DNA of 64,000 nucleotides from Apophysomyces variabilis (taxonomy: Eukaryota > Mucoromycota > Mucoromycetes > Mucorales > Mucoraceae). The stretch is taken from contig MZZL01000393.1 of assembly GCA_002749535.1 (NCBI GenBank), forward strand, positions 631,103 through 695,102, in the 5' to 3' direction. Below are positions 36,107 through 50,255 of the stretch, piece after piece; the first letter of the stretch is position 1; each line of letters begins with the position of its first letter. The position numbers and the translations under genes were made by a program. The notes below the pieces were generated by a model. The model was not told where the DNA came from and did not search any database. It was given only the letters and a program-made list of their open reading frames with translations.

Positions 36107-36563
36107 GGTAGTAGCCAGGTGAGAAGGAGATGGACGTCTAGAAACTTTCGGAGAAGTACAAAGACGGCGCAACTGTCTCCACATAACTGCTATCCAGACA
36201 GAGCATGCATATACTCCCACGCATACACTTATATATTGCTAACTGTGAGGCTTAGACTATGGTTGGAGAGACGGATGATGATCCCTTGACCGCACTTTTT
36301 GCTTGACTCAGTAGTAGTCCATACATTCCACTAAATCTAAGTTGATGTTATTACTACTCCTGGTTTTCTTGCAGTAAGCATGCCATCTGCTGTTGCTCTT
36401 ATTATTTGTAAAGGCGAGTTCTTATCATATCGGCGATAGAAAACTATCCTATGACACTGAGTTTGCTATCTCAAGATAAGCAACGTTCAAGCACCAGGAA
36501 TATGAATCGTGTCGTACGAAATTGATCAATGATATTTAGGAAAAGAAAAGATATCTTTTTTTT

Positions 36564-36743
36564 TCATTTAGCAGTTGTCGATAAAGCTGCCTCGACAAAA
36601 CGTTTTCTTCCTTGATTCGCTTTAGAAAGTGCCCATGAGGCGACATTCCCTAAATCGCGGAGTTGTCTGTCTAATTCGTTGTTAAATCGCACATCTATCC
36701 CTTCCTTCTCCCCAAAACGTATCCCGAATCTTCTGGATGGCTG
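36564..36743 (-). other. Probable terminal exon of an unidentified minus-strand gene
   Basis: After a textbook 3' splice signal (CACTAACAATAACAG) the minus strand is open for 59 codons to a TGA at 36564: RFGIRFGEKEGIDVR, then FNNELDRQLRDLGNVASWAL, ending KRFVEAALSTTAK. Composition and the branch point argue for a real exon. The upstream exon is not secure: a short ATG frame (MTELGHFVLDSKKEE) lies near 36890 but no donor joins it convincingly. I do not recognise the protein. Confidence 0.35.
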
Positions 36744-36930
36744 CTGTTATTGTTAGTGTATTTCTTAAATTGCATCAATAAGTAGGAATCCTAGCTTATT
36801 AGAGCGGAAAAGCCGCTTATCTCGTCTTCTCTTTGTTTCCTGTTAATTCTTCTTTCTTAGAATCCAGGACAAAGTGGCCCAGTTCGGTCATTCCTATTAC
36901 TAAAGTTCTTGGTACGCAAATTCTGTTCCC

Positions 36931-39900
36931 TCAAAGTGAGCTGTAATCTTGATGTTCGCTTAAAAAAGTTTCTAACACTTTCTCGCAGTCTATCCTATCC
37001 TGGTCATCGATAACGATGTTATCCAACACGGTAAGCTGGGGAGAATGCTTCAAAATAAAGGCACGATACAACGAGCGTCGTTTTTCCCAGTGAGGCGGGA
37101 GGTCTTTCTGACAAAATTCTGCGTCCCGAGTAGACCACTGATGATCATATTCGTGGGCTAAATAATGCGATATCTTTTCACGGGGTTGCGTTGCATGGGT
37201 CGAAAGTTGTGGATATAACTTGAGAGTAATCGGGTTTTGCCTAGTAGACAAGATGAGATAGGCTTTTTTCTTCCTTGGTTCTGCTTTTTCCCACCTTAGA
37301 TCAAGATAGCGTAATTTGGTCATTGGTCGTATCGTTTCTGCTACATGTCCCAAACTTCCAATTCGGTTATCAATAAGTACCAGTTTTTGCAGTTGACGCA
37401 GTTTCCGTAATGGCCTGATACTCTTAAGGAAATTATGGCTCAAATACAAAACAGCTAGATTCGGTACTTGGCGTGCAAACCCATGTGGCAAGTCCTCCAA
37501 TTGTAACGAACATATTTCGAGGTATTGCAATGTAAAGAAATCAAGTACATTGTTCAAATGCTTTAGCGGATTTCCTAATAAAGATTCAATGTTTCCTGGC
37601 GGACATAGTTTCCTGTAAGAAGAAAAAAGTTACCTGAGATGTAGATTTTTCTGCAAGATCGCAGGTACGACATGTTGATATCTCTATCTTGTATGAGAAC
37701 CTTTGCCTTTTAATAACAACATTGTCCTTACACTTTTTGTCCTCCTTGGTCCCGTAATGAAAAGCTTTCTAAGCGTGTAAGACAAGACAATCCAATGATC
37801 CGAACAATCCGATTGTCGTCCAGATACAGTGTCCGTAGATCTGGAAAGAAGGCGGCATCAAATTCTCGGAGATGGTTACAACTTAACCTCAGCACTTTAA
37901 GCTTTTCGGCTGGTTGTTCCAAACGGATCCATCTAAGGTCATTATGATCTAGTTCACAATAAGTAAGAACAGCGATTGTTAGGGTCATTATTAACATACC
38001 AAGATTGAAGAACTTTAGACCTTTTAGCGTCTTTATTGAGTCCACCTGCTGCACACGGTTATACGAGACATCGAATGATTCTAATTGATCCCTAAAATGC
38101 TCAAAAATCAGGAAACGTAACAGACCCCAATTTTGAATTGCTCACATAACAGCGCCATCGTCAAACCGTATTCGTTTGATCATATTGTCACGCAGATTTA
38201 ACCTGATCAAGCCCGAAAGACCCCGAAAAGGATCACAAGAAATTATCTTGTTGTTTTCTGCATGTAATGTTCTTAAATGACACAGTCTTCCGATATCTAT
38301 ACCATAAGTTGGTATGTTTATTTAATACGCTACTCAGTATCTCCCCTTACCTTCAAAGCTGCTGATTGCATTATTACACACATCTAGATGGTGCAAATTA
38401 GAGAGATACTTGAATGATTCGATATCGGTAAGTCTAATACACAAGATGTAAGCAAAATTCTACGGGGTCCCTTCAATGCTATACTTGTTCGATTTTGCAT
38501 TCAGAACACGGAGAGTCTGTGGCAAACCTGTCATACTGCTAATAGCGTTATCTGACCTACGTATTTCCGATTAGTAAGGAATTATACATTTGCTTTCATT
38601 TACACGTCAAGATTTTCAAGACATGGTACTATCCGATCTAACTGATAAATAGAGACTAGATTTTGACGTCTTAAATCCAGTACTCGAATACCATTCCACT
38701 GGTCCAACGGCTTCAGTTTACGGAGATGATCCCTTATTGACAAACCAGCTTGATATTGGTCGATATGATTCTTAAATTTAAACGTATCTAGCAATGTTGG
38801 CGGTATCACAGAGGTTGCACTGCCTTCCTTCTGTTTTCCCTTTATGTCATGATGATCAGCGATACTACGCAGTAGCTGGGGGCTAGTTTGTGTTTCCCGA
38901 TCGTGGCAGTCGGGCTTGTTCTGGCGAGCAAATGATGGGTGGTCGTTGTCAGACTGCGAGTTACCGATTCCATGGAAGTAACCGTCGAATGTCGATAGGT
39001 TGGTTTTCGCATTATGGTTTTTAACAGAAGACGCATCCGGTGCAAGTAGAGGTTGAGGTACTTCTAGCATGGGTTGTTGTTGTTGCCGTCGTCGAAGCTT
39101 TCGAGCTTCGTCCTCAGCTTCCATTTTCTTATTGTATGCATCTGACGACAAACATATGAATATATTTTCACTGTTCTTGTTGATATTATATGTCTTGCCT
39201 GGCATTGGGATATCTTCGTTCGTGATGGATATGGGGCGGTTATTATTGTTTCCGCTGAAGAAAGGGATGGATGCACCGGGTGCTCGTGCCCAGTGAGGCT
39301 GTGTGTCTGCGTTGGAGGAATTGTATCTAAAGGATTGACATGATTTTGTATTTACAAAAGCAGTATTTGATGAGCTGCAGGTTGGAGCTGACAAATTTGA
39401 GGAAGAAGGAAAGCGCGGCCGTTTTTGACCGCGATCAGAAGGATCATCCTCTCTGGAAGATTCGAAACAAGTATGGTGAGCTGGATCCATGATAGTAGTG
39501 GAGAAAGAAGATGATGGAGGTCCGGGTAACTGAGGCTTTTTATGAGGTGATTTATCATTGTTTGGTTCATTATGATCGTTTGCATAGATGTCATTGTCGT
39601 CATTTTTACGATCCGCCGTAATAGGTATGGTTTCTATACTGCTGTCGAACGACCCTTTTTTGGGTTCACCAACTAGCAAACTTTTTACTTGAGCATTATC
39701 CTGCACGGTTTGTGTGTACGGTTCGTCAGATTCATCTTCATCCGAAGCGTACATATGGGAAGTTTGCTCATTCAATCTCTCAAAGTTTAAAGATATCCGC
39801 CTGGCAGGTTCTGCTCCTTCTGCTTGTGAAGCTTTGGGATCATAAAAGATCTCGGTGCTGCTACCAATTGGAACGTCATCATTGCTTGAAGCACTTTGGC

Positions 39901-39937
39901 AATTTAACTCGCCCCAGCTACTGCTATCCAAAGACAT
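36931..39937 (-). CDS. Leucine-rich-repeat protein, Cdc11/Nud1-like spindle-pole scaffold
   Basis: A long first exon (39937 to about 38610) encodes some 440 residues of Ser/Asn/Asp-rich disordered sequence beginning MSLDSSSWGELNCQSASS. Short exons then encode consecutive leucine-rich repeats (IRVLDLRRQNLVSIYQLDRI, LPQTLRVLNAKSNK, YLSNLHHLDVCNNAISSF, LRTLYLDDNRIVRI, LEICSLQLEDLPHGF, LAVLYLSHNFLKSI) to the end, VLETFLSEHQDYSSL. Long acidic N-terminus plus C-terminal LRRs is the layout of fission yeast Cdc11 and budding yeast Nud1, which anchor the septation/mitotic-exit network at the spindle pole body. Total length is roughly 850 aa. The family call rests on architecture, so it could be another LRR scaffold. 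Confidence 0.7.
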
Positions 39938-40278
39938 TATTTCAACATTCGTCTGAAGCGGAAGAAGCGTGACTCCCCTCGTTTACACTGCTGCCCAAGA
40001 AAAGATCATGGGTAAATAATTAACCGCTTGATTTGACACAGGTTGAAGAGCAAGAGGATGGCCAGGGATGCTGAAATAAATACAGAAAATTGATGTGATG
40101 TTCCTAAGTTGTATGCCTTTAACTTATATGACCATTTATTTGATATCAATTGCTGTTGCCGTATGTATCTTATTCACATATCCCGTTCCCGCCCCGAATG
40201 GGATAGGCACGCGGATGCCAGCCCTTACGCGCTGAAATGGCAAGTTCGCTTGTAGTATAATACAAATAAGAATAAATA
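39938..40278. other. Spacer between LRR gene and PX gene
   Basis: About 340 bp serving as the LRR gene promoter and PX gene 3' flank. No ORF or repeat of note. Confidence 0.5.
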
Positions 40279-41703
40279 TCACTGAGTAATCCATTGTTTG
40301 ACCACAGGGCTTGTTCCTAACGTCGGATGTAATACCACATATTTGAAAAAGTATTCAAGATCCCGACGTCGGTTCTCTACGAACACAGGCGTGAACTTCC
40401 CTACAATGGCTTATTAGTGAAACTGTCTGGTCCTTAAGGTATATCTTTCGATTTACCAACAACTCGTTTGGGTGGCAATTTAGGAATGCTTCCCTTTAAG
40501 CGCGGATACCTTTTAAGTAATTCATCCCGCAAATCCACGAAGTCTGAATAACGTTTGCGAACAGTGATAGGTGTGCCCTAAAGTTTTTTTTTTTGCTCAG
40601 TTTAAAGATCATCCTTTGGCACGATCAATAGAATAGACATCTCACCTTGTTACTAAGTATGGTACAACTATAACAAATATAGCTACCATATCTTTGGAAT
40701 ATTTAAGATAGGTCCAACCACACCATTTTGTAAAAACCACTTACCCAGCGCCTATCCGTAAGGGATGATCAACAATAGCATCGGACGCAAAAATATCATT
40801 TTTATTTTCCTCATCTTTGTAGAAGTTGATCTGTGCAGGTGGACCAGCGGGCAGTGGCGTAGACCGCGATGATCTCAAACTGTTGAAGAAAGGACTTAAT
40901 AGCCGTGATCGTTTCTCAGTCAGTACTTCGTCATCGTTCTACATTATGTATTCTGTGTAAATCATGCAGATACTTAATGGAAGACACGGGGCTTACTGCA
41001 GGTGGCCGCCTACCAAAGGAGAATCCTGTAGGTGCTGCTGATGAGTCACTTGAGTCTCGTGTGGGCGGATCGATGAAGCCAGAGGGTATGGTGTATGAAC
41101 TTGCGCCTTTTGTACCTTTTGTTAATCGAGCCAGTGGCAAATCGGAACTTAGAGCTTCATCTGTCTGCACTGATATTGGCTTAAGTTCTTGTGTTGGTTT
41201 ACTGGAGGATAAATTTGCAGACACGTCGCTATCCTCTTCTTCCGGAATACCCACTTCAATACTTGGGTAGGTTTTCGGGAGCGTAGATCGAAAGGGAGTA
41301 GATTGCGTTGCGACAGGAATCGGTTTTATAAAGCAGGCAGTGTTATTGTATCCTTCTCTAAGAGAGGGAGGAGAATCAGCTAATAATTGGTATAAATTGC
41401 AGTTGGTGTCACGCCATTCTCCAAGCTTTTTCGCGTACCACCCAAAGCCCGCTGTAACCTTTGGCGTACATCTTCCATAATGGCATCCGTTTTCCGTTGC
41501 CAGTCGAGCTCTTCAACTATCTTTTCATCCTCATCGAGTGCATCCTGCAATTGCACTAACTGTTTGATGCCCTCATGCAAGTCCGCAATAACTTGCTGGT
41601 TGCAGCAGTTCGATTGAGTGTGATGTTTGTCGTAATGTTGAAGCTCCACCCATGCATTTTGGCAAAGCTCCAAAAGGTCGTTTATTCGTCGTTGACGGTC
41701 CAT
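40279..41703 (-). CDS. PX-domain protein with N-terminal coiled coil (Ypt35-like)
   Basis: Exons at 41703-41439, 41379-40997, 40938-40745 and three shorter ones finishing at 40279 join in phase. The N-terminal ~80 residues are helical (RRINDLLELCQNAWVELQHY). A Ser/Pro-rich linker follows. The C-terminal PX domain is clear: TPITVRKRYSDFVDLRDELL with the phosphoinositide-binding RYS, KLPPKRVVGKFTPVF, ENRRRDLEYFFKYVV and the ending HPTLGTSPVVKQWITQ. PX domains bind PI3P on endosomal membranes; Ypt35 recruits Vps13 to endosomes. Whether this protein has that adaptor role is inference from the terminal PX layout. Confidence 0.85.
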
Positions 41704-42619
41704 AATGGTACAATGAATGAAAAAGAGAAAGTTAGATAGAGTTCTTTGCGGCGGAAATGATTTAAATATTCTCACACGTCATCGCATCTCTAGCTTCTGT
41801 GGCACCAAGCTTCGCTCGAATATATATACAACGAAGGTACGCCTGTCTCAAGATTTAAAAGGAGCTTCTCCTAAAGGATGAGAACCTGAAAATGGTTGTT
41901 GTATAGTCAATCCCGAACTGTGTTGAAAGACGAGCTTGTTCACAAGGCTTGTGAGCATTCTTTTGCATTAGTCGAGACACATAGGTTAAGACACGTTGAC
42001 GTTGCCTGGATATGGGAGTTATGAGTCACTGATAGATTAATGTTACGAAGAAGCTTAGATTCAAAATGTGACTAAATAGAAGCAGCTGTAAGATGGGAAG
42101 GTTGTCAATTTTCACGGAAGATTCGGCCACCGTACAGCAGGGACTTGCATCGAGATTTTGCAATTATCGGAAAAAGATTACATAACCATTCGCACCTGCA
42201 ATATTATCATTCTTATAATAGGGTCTTTATCCAATTACCCATGTTTGAAGCACGATGGCATTGCATGACCTTCCGTTAAGCCAAGCATAGATGGCTTAAT
42301 GCTAGTTTAGCATTTTTCAGTTTATGGAGTCAATATGGAAGCTGTAATGACGCAAGGTTAGTTTATAGGCTGAGTTCAAGTTACTTCATGGAGGGAAGAA
42401 TGGTACACCAGCGCATTTTACGAAACATGAGAGTTAGAATTTTGTCATTCGGTTAGTATTAGCTAGTAATAGTCGTAACCGACGTATAGAACAATAGTTC
42501 AGCACATCGATGTACGCATGTTGTGCATGAAAACAATGGCTTTTGTTATTGTCACCTATTAGCATCTCATCAAGCAGAATGGGCGGTCATACAAAAAAAA
42601 GAGACCAACGTGTCGACGC

Positions 42620-42648
42620 CAAAAAAAAAAAAAAAAAAAAAAAAAAAA
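42620..42648 (+). repeat. Poly(A) tract of nearly 30 nt upstream of H4
   Basis: An uninterrupted homopolymer A run flanked by GACGCC and GCCCGCG about 90 nt before the H4 exon. Such dA:dT tracts exclude nucleosomes and commonly mark strong fungal promoters. Confidence 0.85.
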
Positions 42649-42675
42649 GCCCGCGTCATCCAGCGCGTGTAAAAC

Positions 42676-42686
42676 CATATAAATAA
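42676..42686 (+). promoter_or_regulatory. TATA box of the histone H4 gene
   Basis: CATATAAATAAGG lies roughly 55 nt before the end of the H4 first exon, followed by a pyrimidine-rich stretch (TTTCCTTTTTCCCTCC) where transcription likely starts. Confidence 0.6.
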
Positions 42687-42733
42687 GGTAGGGATTGTTT
42701 CCTTTTTCCCTCCTTTACTCTTTTCGAACTTAA

Positions 42734-44921
<2,188 letters not shown>

Positions 44922-45919
44922 ACGCGTAATATGATTGGAGCATGACTTCATGAAACAAATAATAATAAACACAGTGGAAAGCATCCGGCAATGAGCCAAT
45001 GAGGACAAGAAGAGTATAAAATACAATGTTGGGATTGATTTAGGGATGCAGAGCATCTTGCATTTCTGTGTTTATCATTTTTTTCTAAATGAATTCTTGC
45101 GCTATTCTTTGTCAATCTTGCAACTACTGGGAGCAACGTTTGGGCTAACGAATAAGCATGTGTTATTCATACATGAACTAAGCGTTTAAACTTTTACTTA
45201 CGCAGAAGCTTTTCAGGTTATCTTAATATTGCAACAGATATATTGCTACCTGGCAAAGCTGGCTAAGCAACTGCCGAACAATGGGTCGAACTCCAGCCGC
45301 AGCTCCTGCTGACACAAGACATATAGCAGCATGTTGTCCAGCACCTGCAAGATCGGCTGCAGGATGGTATGGGGCAAACCACAAGATACATAATATACGT
45401 ATTATGTAGCCAAAGCACGTAGGACGAAGAAGCAGAAATTAAGGATCTGCTTCCAAAACTCATTAAGTAACACCTTATAAAGGTGGGAAATCTACGTATG
45501 CACTGGTATTTGTAGTAGTTTTCTATAGTAACTGCAACTCCATAAGCTTTTTTCCATTTAAAAAGTCAAAGGGTAATCGTTATCAAAGCTATAACTGATA
45601 CACCGATTCTCTTAATGGCATTCAGAATCTCAGTAAACTATCGGTCCCTAAACGTTTCTTTATGAGACATAAACTTATTCGGAGCCTAGAGATAAAAGGG
45701 ATAATCTTGGGTAAGACACATATAGATGAAAGCCTATGAGATCTTTTGCAAGGTTCGAAGTTCTTATGAGCCTTGTGGAGCCTTTTGAAGACGATGAAAT
45801 TACTGCTTATTGGATCGTGTTTCGTGCTACTCTGAAATAATTTTGCGTCCATGAAAATGACCAAATTTGCGTCAAGGAAAAAGTACATATGCGTCCTTAG
45901 TATATACGTTATGCGGGAA
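44922..45919. other. Spacer, with a possible alternative last exon for the next gene
   Basis: A minus-strand frame from about 45841 to 45622, preceded by TTATTTCAG, is open for about 70 codons (SSTKHDPISSNFIVFKRL onwards) and would be in phase as an alternative C-terminal exon of the membrane protein upstream. Otherwise nothing recognised. Confidence 0.35.
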
Positions 45920-47144
45920 CTATATTTTACTTACATCAACTTGATCCTCGAGTGGTGATAATATTCATTCAGGTAGAGTGAAATATAAATTCATGATTAG
46001 TAAATGAAAGAGTATGTTGAAAGCCTTTTTACTTACCGCCGAAAAACAATCCCGACGCATGGCTTGGGCTCCGCGGCGCATCCAATCCAGGGTGGCCAAA
46101 CGGTATTCAAATATTGTTAGCATGAACAAGTAAATATTTGTTAAAGGGAAAAGCCGCCAGGAGCTACAGATGGAAAAAGATGCCAGTATGCAATTGTTTT
46201 CATTCTATAAACGATATAGTACTTACAGGCACCTTAATTCAAAACCATGACATACACACTCTGTTGGGAGCCGCTGGCGTCATCCTGGGTGAGAGAAGAT
46301 AAAAAGGAAACAAAAGTGGGAGCGGGACGGCCATAGAAGGTGAAAGTACCTCGACCGCATCAACCATGAGAAGAATACTAAACATGAAGTGAGTCTAGGT
46401 CAAAGAGTGCAATTCCAAAGTGTGTATACGTACCAATAAGGGGATGAGTCTGACGAAAGAGAATAAAGAAGCCAAATAAACAAGAAAGCAACAACAATTT
46501 CACACCAGTTTATAAAGAAACGTATCTGAAGCATTGTCATGATGTCTTACCCAACACCATCTTGGGATAGTCTGGACCACACTCTTCAGCAACAGATAAT
46601 GACAACAGAAAGGTTTGCTCGCTTAATGTGCAATGCAAGAGATGTCGACCATACAGTGTCAGATAACAGGTAAAGAGATGGAAGCACAGAGAGATATAAC
46701 GTCTACCCAAACTTAAATCACTTGTATGGAAGAGACCATTTGTCAAGGCAAAGGCACACGTATGCATTTGTAGCTTGTATTGAAGGGTCACTCACAAGGT
46801 AGTTATACTGCAAACATCAATTTGCATTAATTCACAGTCTGTAGCGCAAGAATACACACATAGAAACAGAAATAGAGAATGGAATGAAAAATAGGTATTA
46901 TCACGGCAAGTGTTCATTATGTATCGTTCTTAACCAATGCGAACATATTCTTCAGCTAATGTAATTTCCGGGATTACAACAGCAGTGTTCACCGTATCGG
47001 TTCTTCTCTTCCTGCTCCATCAAATGAAATTGTCAGTATAGGAATAAGACTATCTTACCCTATTATTATATTGGATCTGAGCAAGATTTGAACTATGCAC
47101 AGTAAAAGCACTCCTTTTTTTTTCAGCGTTGAGCGGTCCGTCAT
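45920..47144 (-). CDS. Multi-exon membrane protein of unknown family (about 160 aa)
   Basis: Nine exons (47144-47059, 47011-46935, 46838-46796, 46583-46551, 46449-46434, 46394-46350, 46284-46256, 46163-46037, 45946-45920) join without any frame break. The product starts MTDRSTLKKKGVLLLCIVQI, a signal-anchor-like helix, has two or three more hydrophobic segments (VGLIPLLTHFMFSILLMV, FPLTNIYLFMLTIF) and a basic loop LDWMRRGAQAMRRDCF. Exons are as short as 16 nt and most are invisible as ORFs. The end is either a run-on stop at 45920 (DQVDVSKI) or a further exon to 45622. I do not recognise the family; eight phase-consistent junctions make it convincing. Confidence 0.65.
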
Positions 47145-48517
47145 GGTAATACCCTAGCGTGAGATCATTTCTCACTCAGACAAAGCTATCATATTCTTCT
47201 GCGCAAAAGTAGTCTAGAGTGGCGCAAGTTAGCATGCGAAATACTGTACTTCCTGCCTAAACAACTGTGCTGTACGCAGCGGTGTACATGAATGCCTTTC
47301 AGTGCGTCGAATAGTCTTTGGCATGTCGCCATTGGGATAGGTTTCGATTTTTTTTTTGATCTTAGATTTGTTCTTCCGCTTTCTGTCTCTATTGACCTTT
47401 TTATCCTATTTGATGCTTTTTCCGGCTACTTTTTGGATCCTAAAGAACAAAGTAAGAAAATATACATGAGCGCAATACCTTGTTTAGCACAACTTTTGGG
47501 ATCTGCCATTTCTTCGAGGCCCTCATGGTTTCTGCACCTATAATTGTACACATGTATGGTCTTGTCTAGCATTTTCCAGAGTAGAATAGGCATAACTTTT
47601 GTGCATCCGTGCCTAGTTGTCTTGTACTTATTCTTTGCATCATAACCGGATTTGTTTAACCGCTTGACATGTTTTTGTCTTATATAAACTTTTTGATTCC
47701 AAGTTTCTGAAAGTCGTTTCAGCAGTGCAGACGTTTGTTTTGATTGTTTCGATGGAGCTATGGAAAATGCTCTGTCCGTAAGTGTGTCTTACAGTGGTAT
47801 GCGTGTTTCAAGTAATGAAGACCTTATCAAGTCTTCTTTTAATACACTAACAGATAGCTTAATGTCCTGTCGTGCCTGCTCCTGCATAAATACGAACACT
47901 TTTTGGGGTAGCGTCCCATGCATAAAGGTATAGTTAAACCTCTTATTGCTATGGACGTTCTCGTTGCTAAATCAATTTACTAAAGTCATCAAACTCACAA
48001 AGGATATAGCGTAGCAATACTTACCATTTCTTGACGAAGTCTTGGGCTCATGCCAGATGCCAACTAGTTTCTGGTCGTTAGTGGCCCCGTTGAAAAAGAT
48101 ATACGTACTTGTTTTTGATGTAAGGAAATAAAATATTTTTGCTAAAGAAACAACATATCACCAATTACACTATTTTGATATATGCTTTGCAAAGATTTCA
48201 TAGTATTTCGCGCCGATGCATAGGATAAGTCGATAAACGGCATGACATACACCATCCGAAACAGCCGCTTTCTTAAGGAATCAGAACCGCCATAGAGAAG
48301 AAGCTACTTCCAGTGTATTCAGTTATGAAATTTCAATTATCTTTTATCTATACACTTCGCAATCGAGTCTATAGAAATGAAATATGGAAGCTAAGGGACA
48401 CAGCTCTGAAGTGCAAGTACTGAGCCGAAACGGAGCAAGGGCTCGCTGGCTAAGCACAGCCGATGCAAGCGGACTTTAGAAATCCGGGTTTGTTCTTTTT
48501 CTTTCTATCGATCGCCA
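47145..48517. other. Spacer upstream of CDC37
   Basis: Short ORFs only, including a phenylalanine-rich 83-codon frame at 47292-47543 that is driven by T-runs. No RNA gene or repeat recognised. Confidence 0.5.
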
Positions 48518-50046
48518 ATGCCTTTAGACTACAGCAGATGGGACAATCTCGAATTGTCCGATGATTCCGACATCGAAGTCCATCCTAATGTGGACAAACG
48601 CTCGATGATTAAGTGGAAGCAGGAAGCCATTCATCGGGAACGGGCGGAACGTCAAGCAAAAATTGAGCACTTGAAGTCAGCCCTTCCTAAGCAACAGGCT
48701 ATGCTTACCAAGATGAAGAACCTCCAAGCCATGTTGACGCAAAGCGATGACGGCGTTCAAAACTTCTTGAAGGAAATTGCCAACCAACGAAAGGAAGCCG
48801 GCAATGAGCTGGACACACCTATTCCCGGTGGAATGACCCTCGGTCAAGTTTTTGACAGCGCAGCGCTGCAAGTTGAGGCAGAACTGAAGCAATCGTCACC
48901 AGAAGAAGTTCGAGAACGATTGAATGAACGCTTACAAAATACTGTGAACTCAATGGAGAAAACCATGGCCGAAACTCAAACTGAATTGGACAAACTGGTT
49001 AAAGAAGCGAACAAGAAGTTGACCAGTGAAAACATGTTTAAAGAAACGCACAACAGAACAGTAAGTTTTTCTTTTTATATGCAGAAAGTTTAACAACGAT
49101 CCCGGGATATTCATAGATTATGAATAAATCAACAACACCAACGCCTGCGCCAGCCCCCAAGAAGAAGACCACACAAAAGGTTGTTGAAACGCTGAATCCT
49201 GGTGTGAAAATGAAGGATTTGGTAAGGAGAAAGCAACCCATGAGTATGGTTTGTTGTCTGACCTGATCATAAAAAATAGAGCTTGGATTCGGAACCAGCA
49301 GAGTATGATGCAGACGAGGAAGAGGACGAAGACATTGATCTATCACCTGAAGCTGAAGCGTTTTCGAAACTCAAAGGATTCGAACCGAGCTACAAATACA
49401 TCAGTGCTCACCCAGGGATTATAGCGGAAAAGATTAGTGACCAGATTTTGGCCGAAGCCTTCACCGCCCAGCTTAAAGGTCGTGAGGACTATGCGAAGAA
49501 CTGCGTTATCCAGTCTCTTACGCTGCAATACTGTCGTCAGCTCGGGAAGGATGGTGTCTCGTTATTCTTTGCTAGGTATGTTATTTGTCTGAAAAGGGTA
49601 ATGCTGACATTGTACTAAACGGATAACGTAGAATGAATGCAGCCAATGCGCAGGCTCGTAATATGTTTTTCAGTGATGTAGATAGCACCTATAATCGCAT
49701 CAAGACCCGATGTGTTCAAATTGCACAGGAAAAGGCCGAGGAGCCTGGGGTGGAGACGATTCAATTACAACCTATGAGTGACGGTTCTCAGCTTACTGTC
49801 CGTATCCCCGATCCCAACCAAGCGGATCAAAAGGATGCCTATCAGATATACAAGGAATTGCCAGAGAACTTCCGCACGGCATTGGAGACTGGGGATTTGA
49901 ACAAAATCAACAAGGTATTGGAAAAGATGAAGGTAGAGGATGCGGAAACCGTAGTTCAGGTTTGCTCAGAATATGGATTTCTGGATGTGGAGGGTCAAGT
50001 AATTGACCAGACTCAACAAGAACAACAGCAACAAGAAACAGCATAA
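48518..50046 (+). CDS. CDC37: Hsp90 co-chaperone Cdc37
   Basis: Cdc37 delivers protein kinases to Hsp90. Four exons (48518-49060, 49117-49221, 49280-49575, 49632-50046) give 452 aa. The conserved N-terminus MPLDYSRWDNLELSDDSDIE contains the CK2 site Ser14 needed for kinase binding; a long coiled coil follows (RAERQAKIEHLKSALPKQQA). An acidic linker separates it from the Hsp90-binding domain (GREDYAKNCVIQSLTLQYCR, RNMFFSDVDSTYNRIKTR) and a C-terminal domain ending in a Gln-rich tail. Length is between the animal and budding yeast proteins. Everything expected is intact. Confidence 0.96.
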
Positions 50047-50255
50047 TATACACATTTTTTTGTTTATTAATTTGAAGGGAGGCTCGAACGGATCTCGTAT
50101 ACCGTGTCTATTTTGTACAATAGCGTTTTTATATCTTTCTCCTGAACTTACCCTCAATGGTCTAATTGGAACGAAATGCTATCGTTGGTACATCATCCAT
50201 CACGCATATAGCATTGCTTTTTCATCTCTGATCTCTTTTCTGTCATTACTTTTTC

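Noticed and set aside
45263..45463. Cys/Ser-rich minus ORF of 66 codons
   Set aside because: No splice sites, no family; composition arises from a CAG/GCTGCA-rich stretch on the plus strand.
47292..47543. Hydrophobic 83-codon plus ORF
   Set aside because: Phe/Leu content comes from T-runs; no promoter, splice or family evidence.
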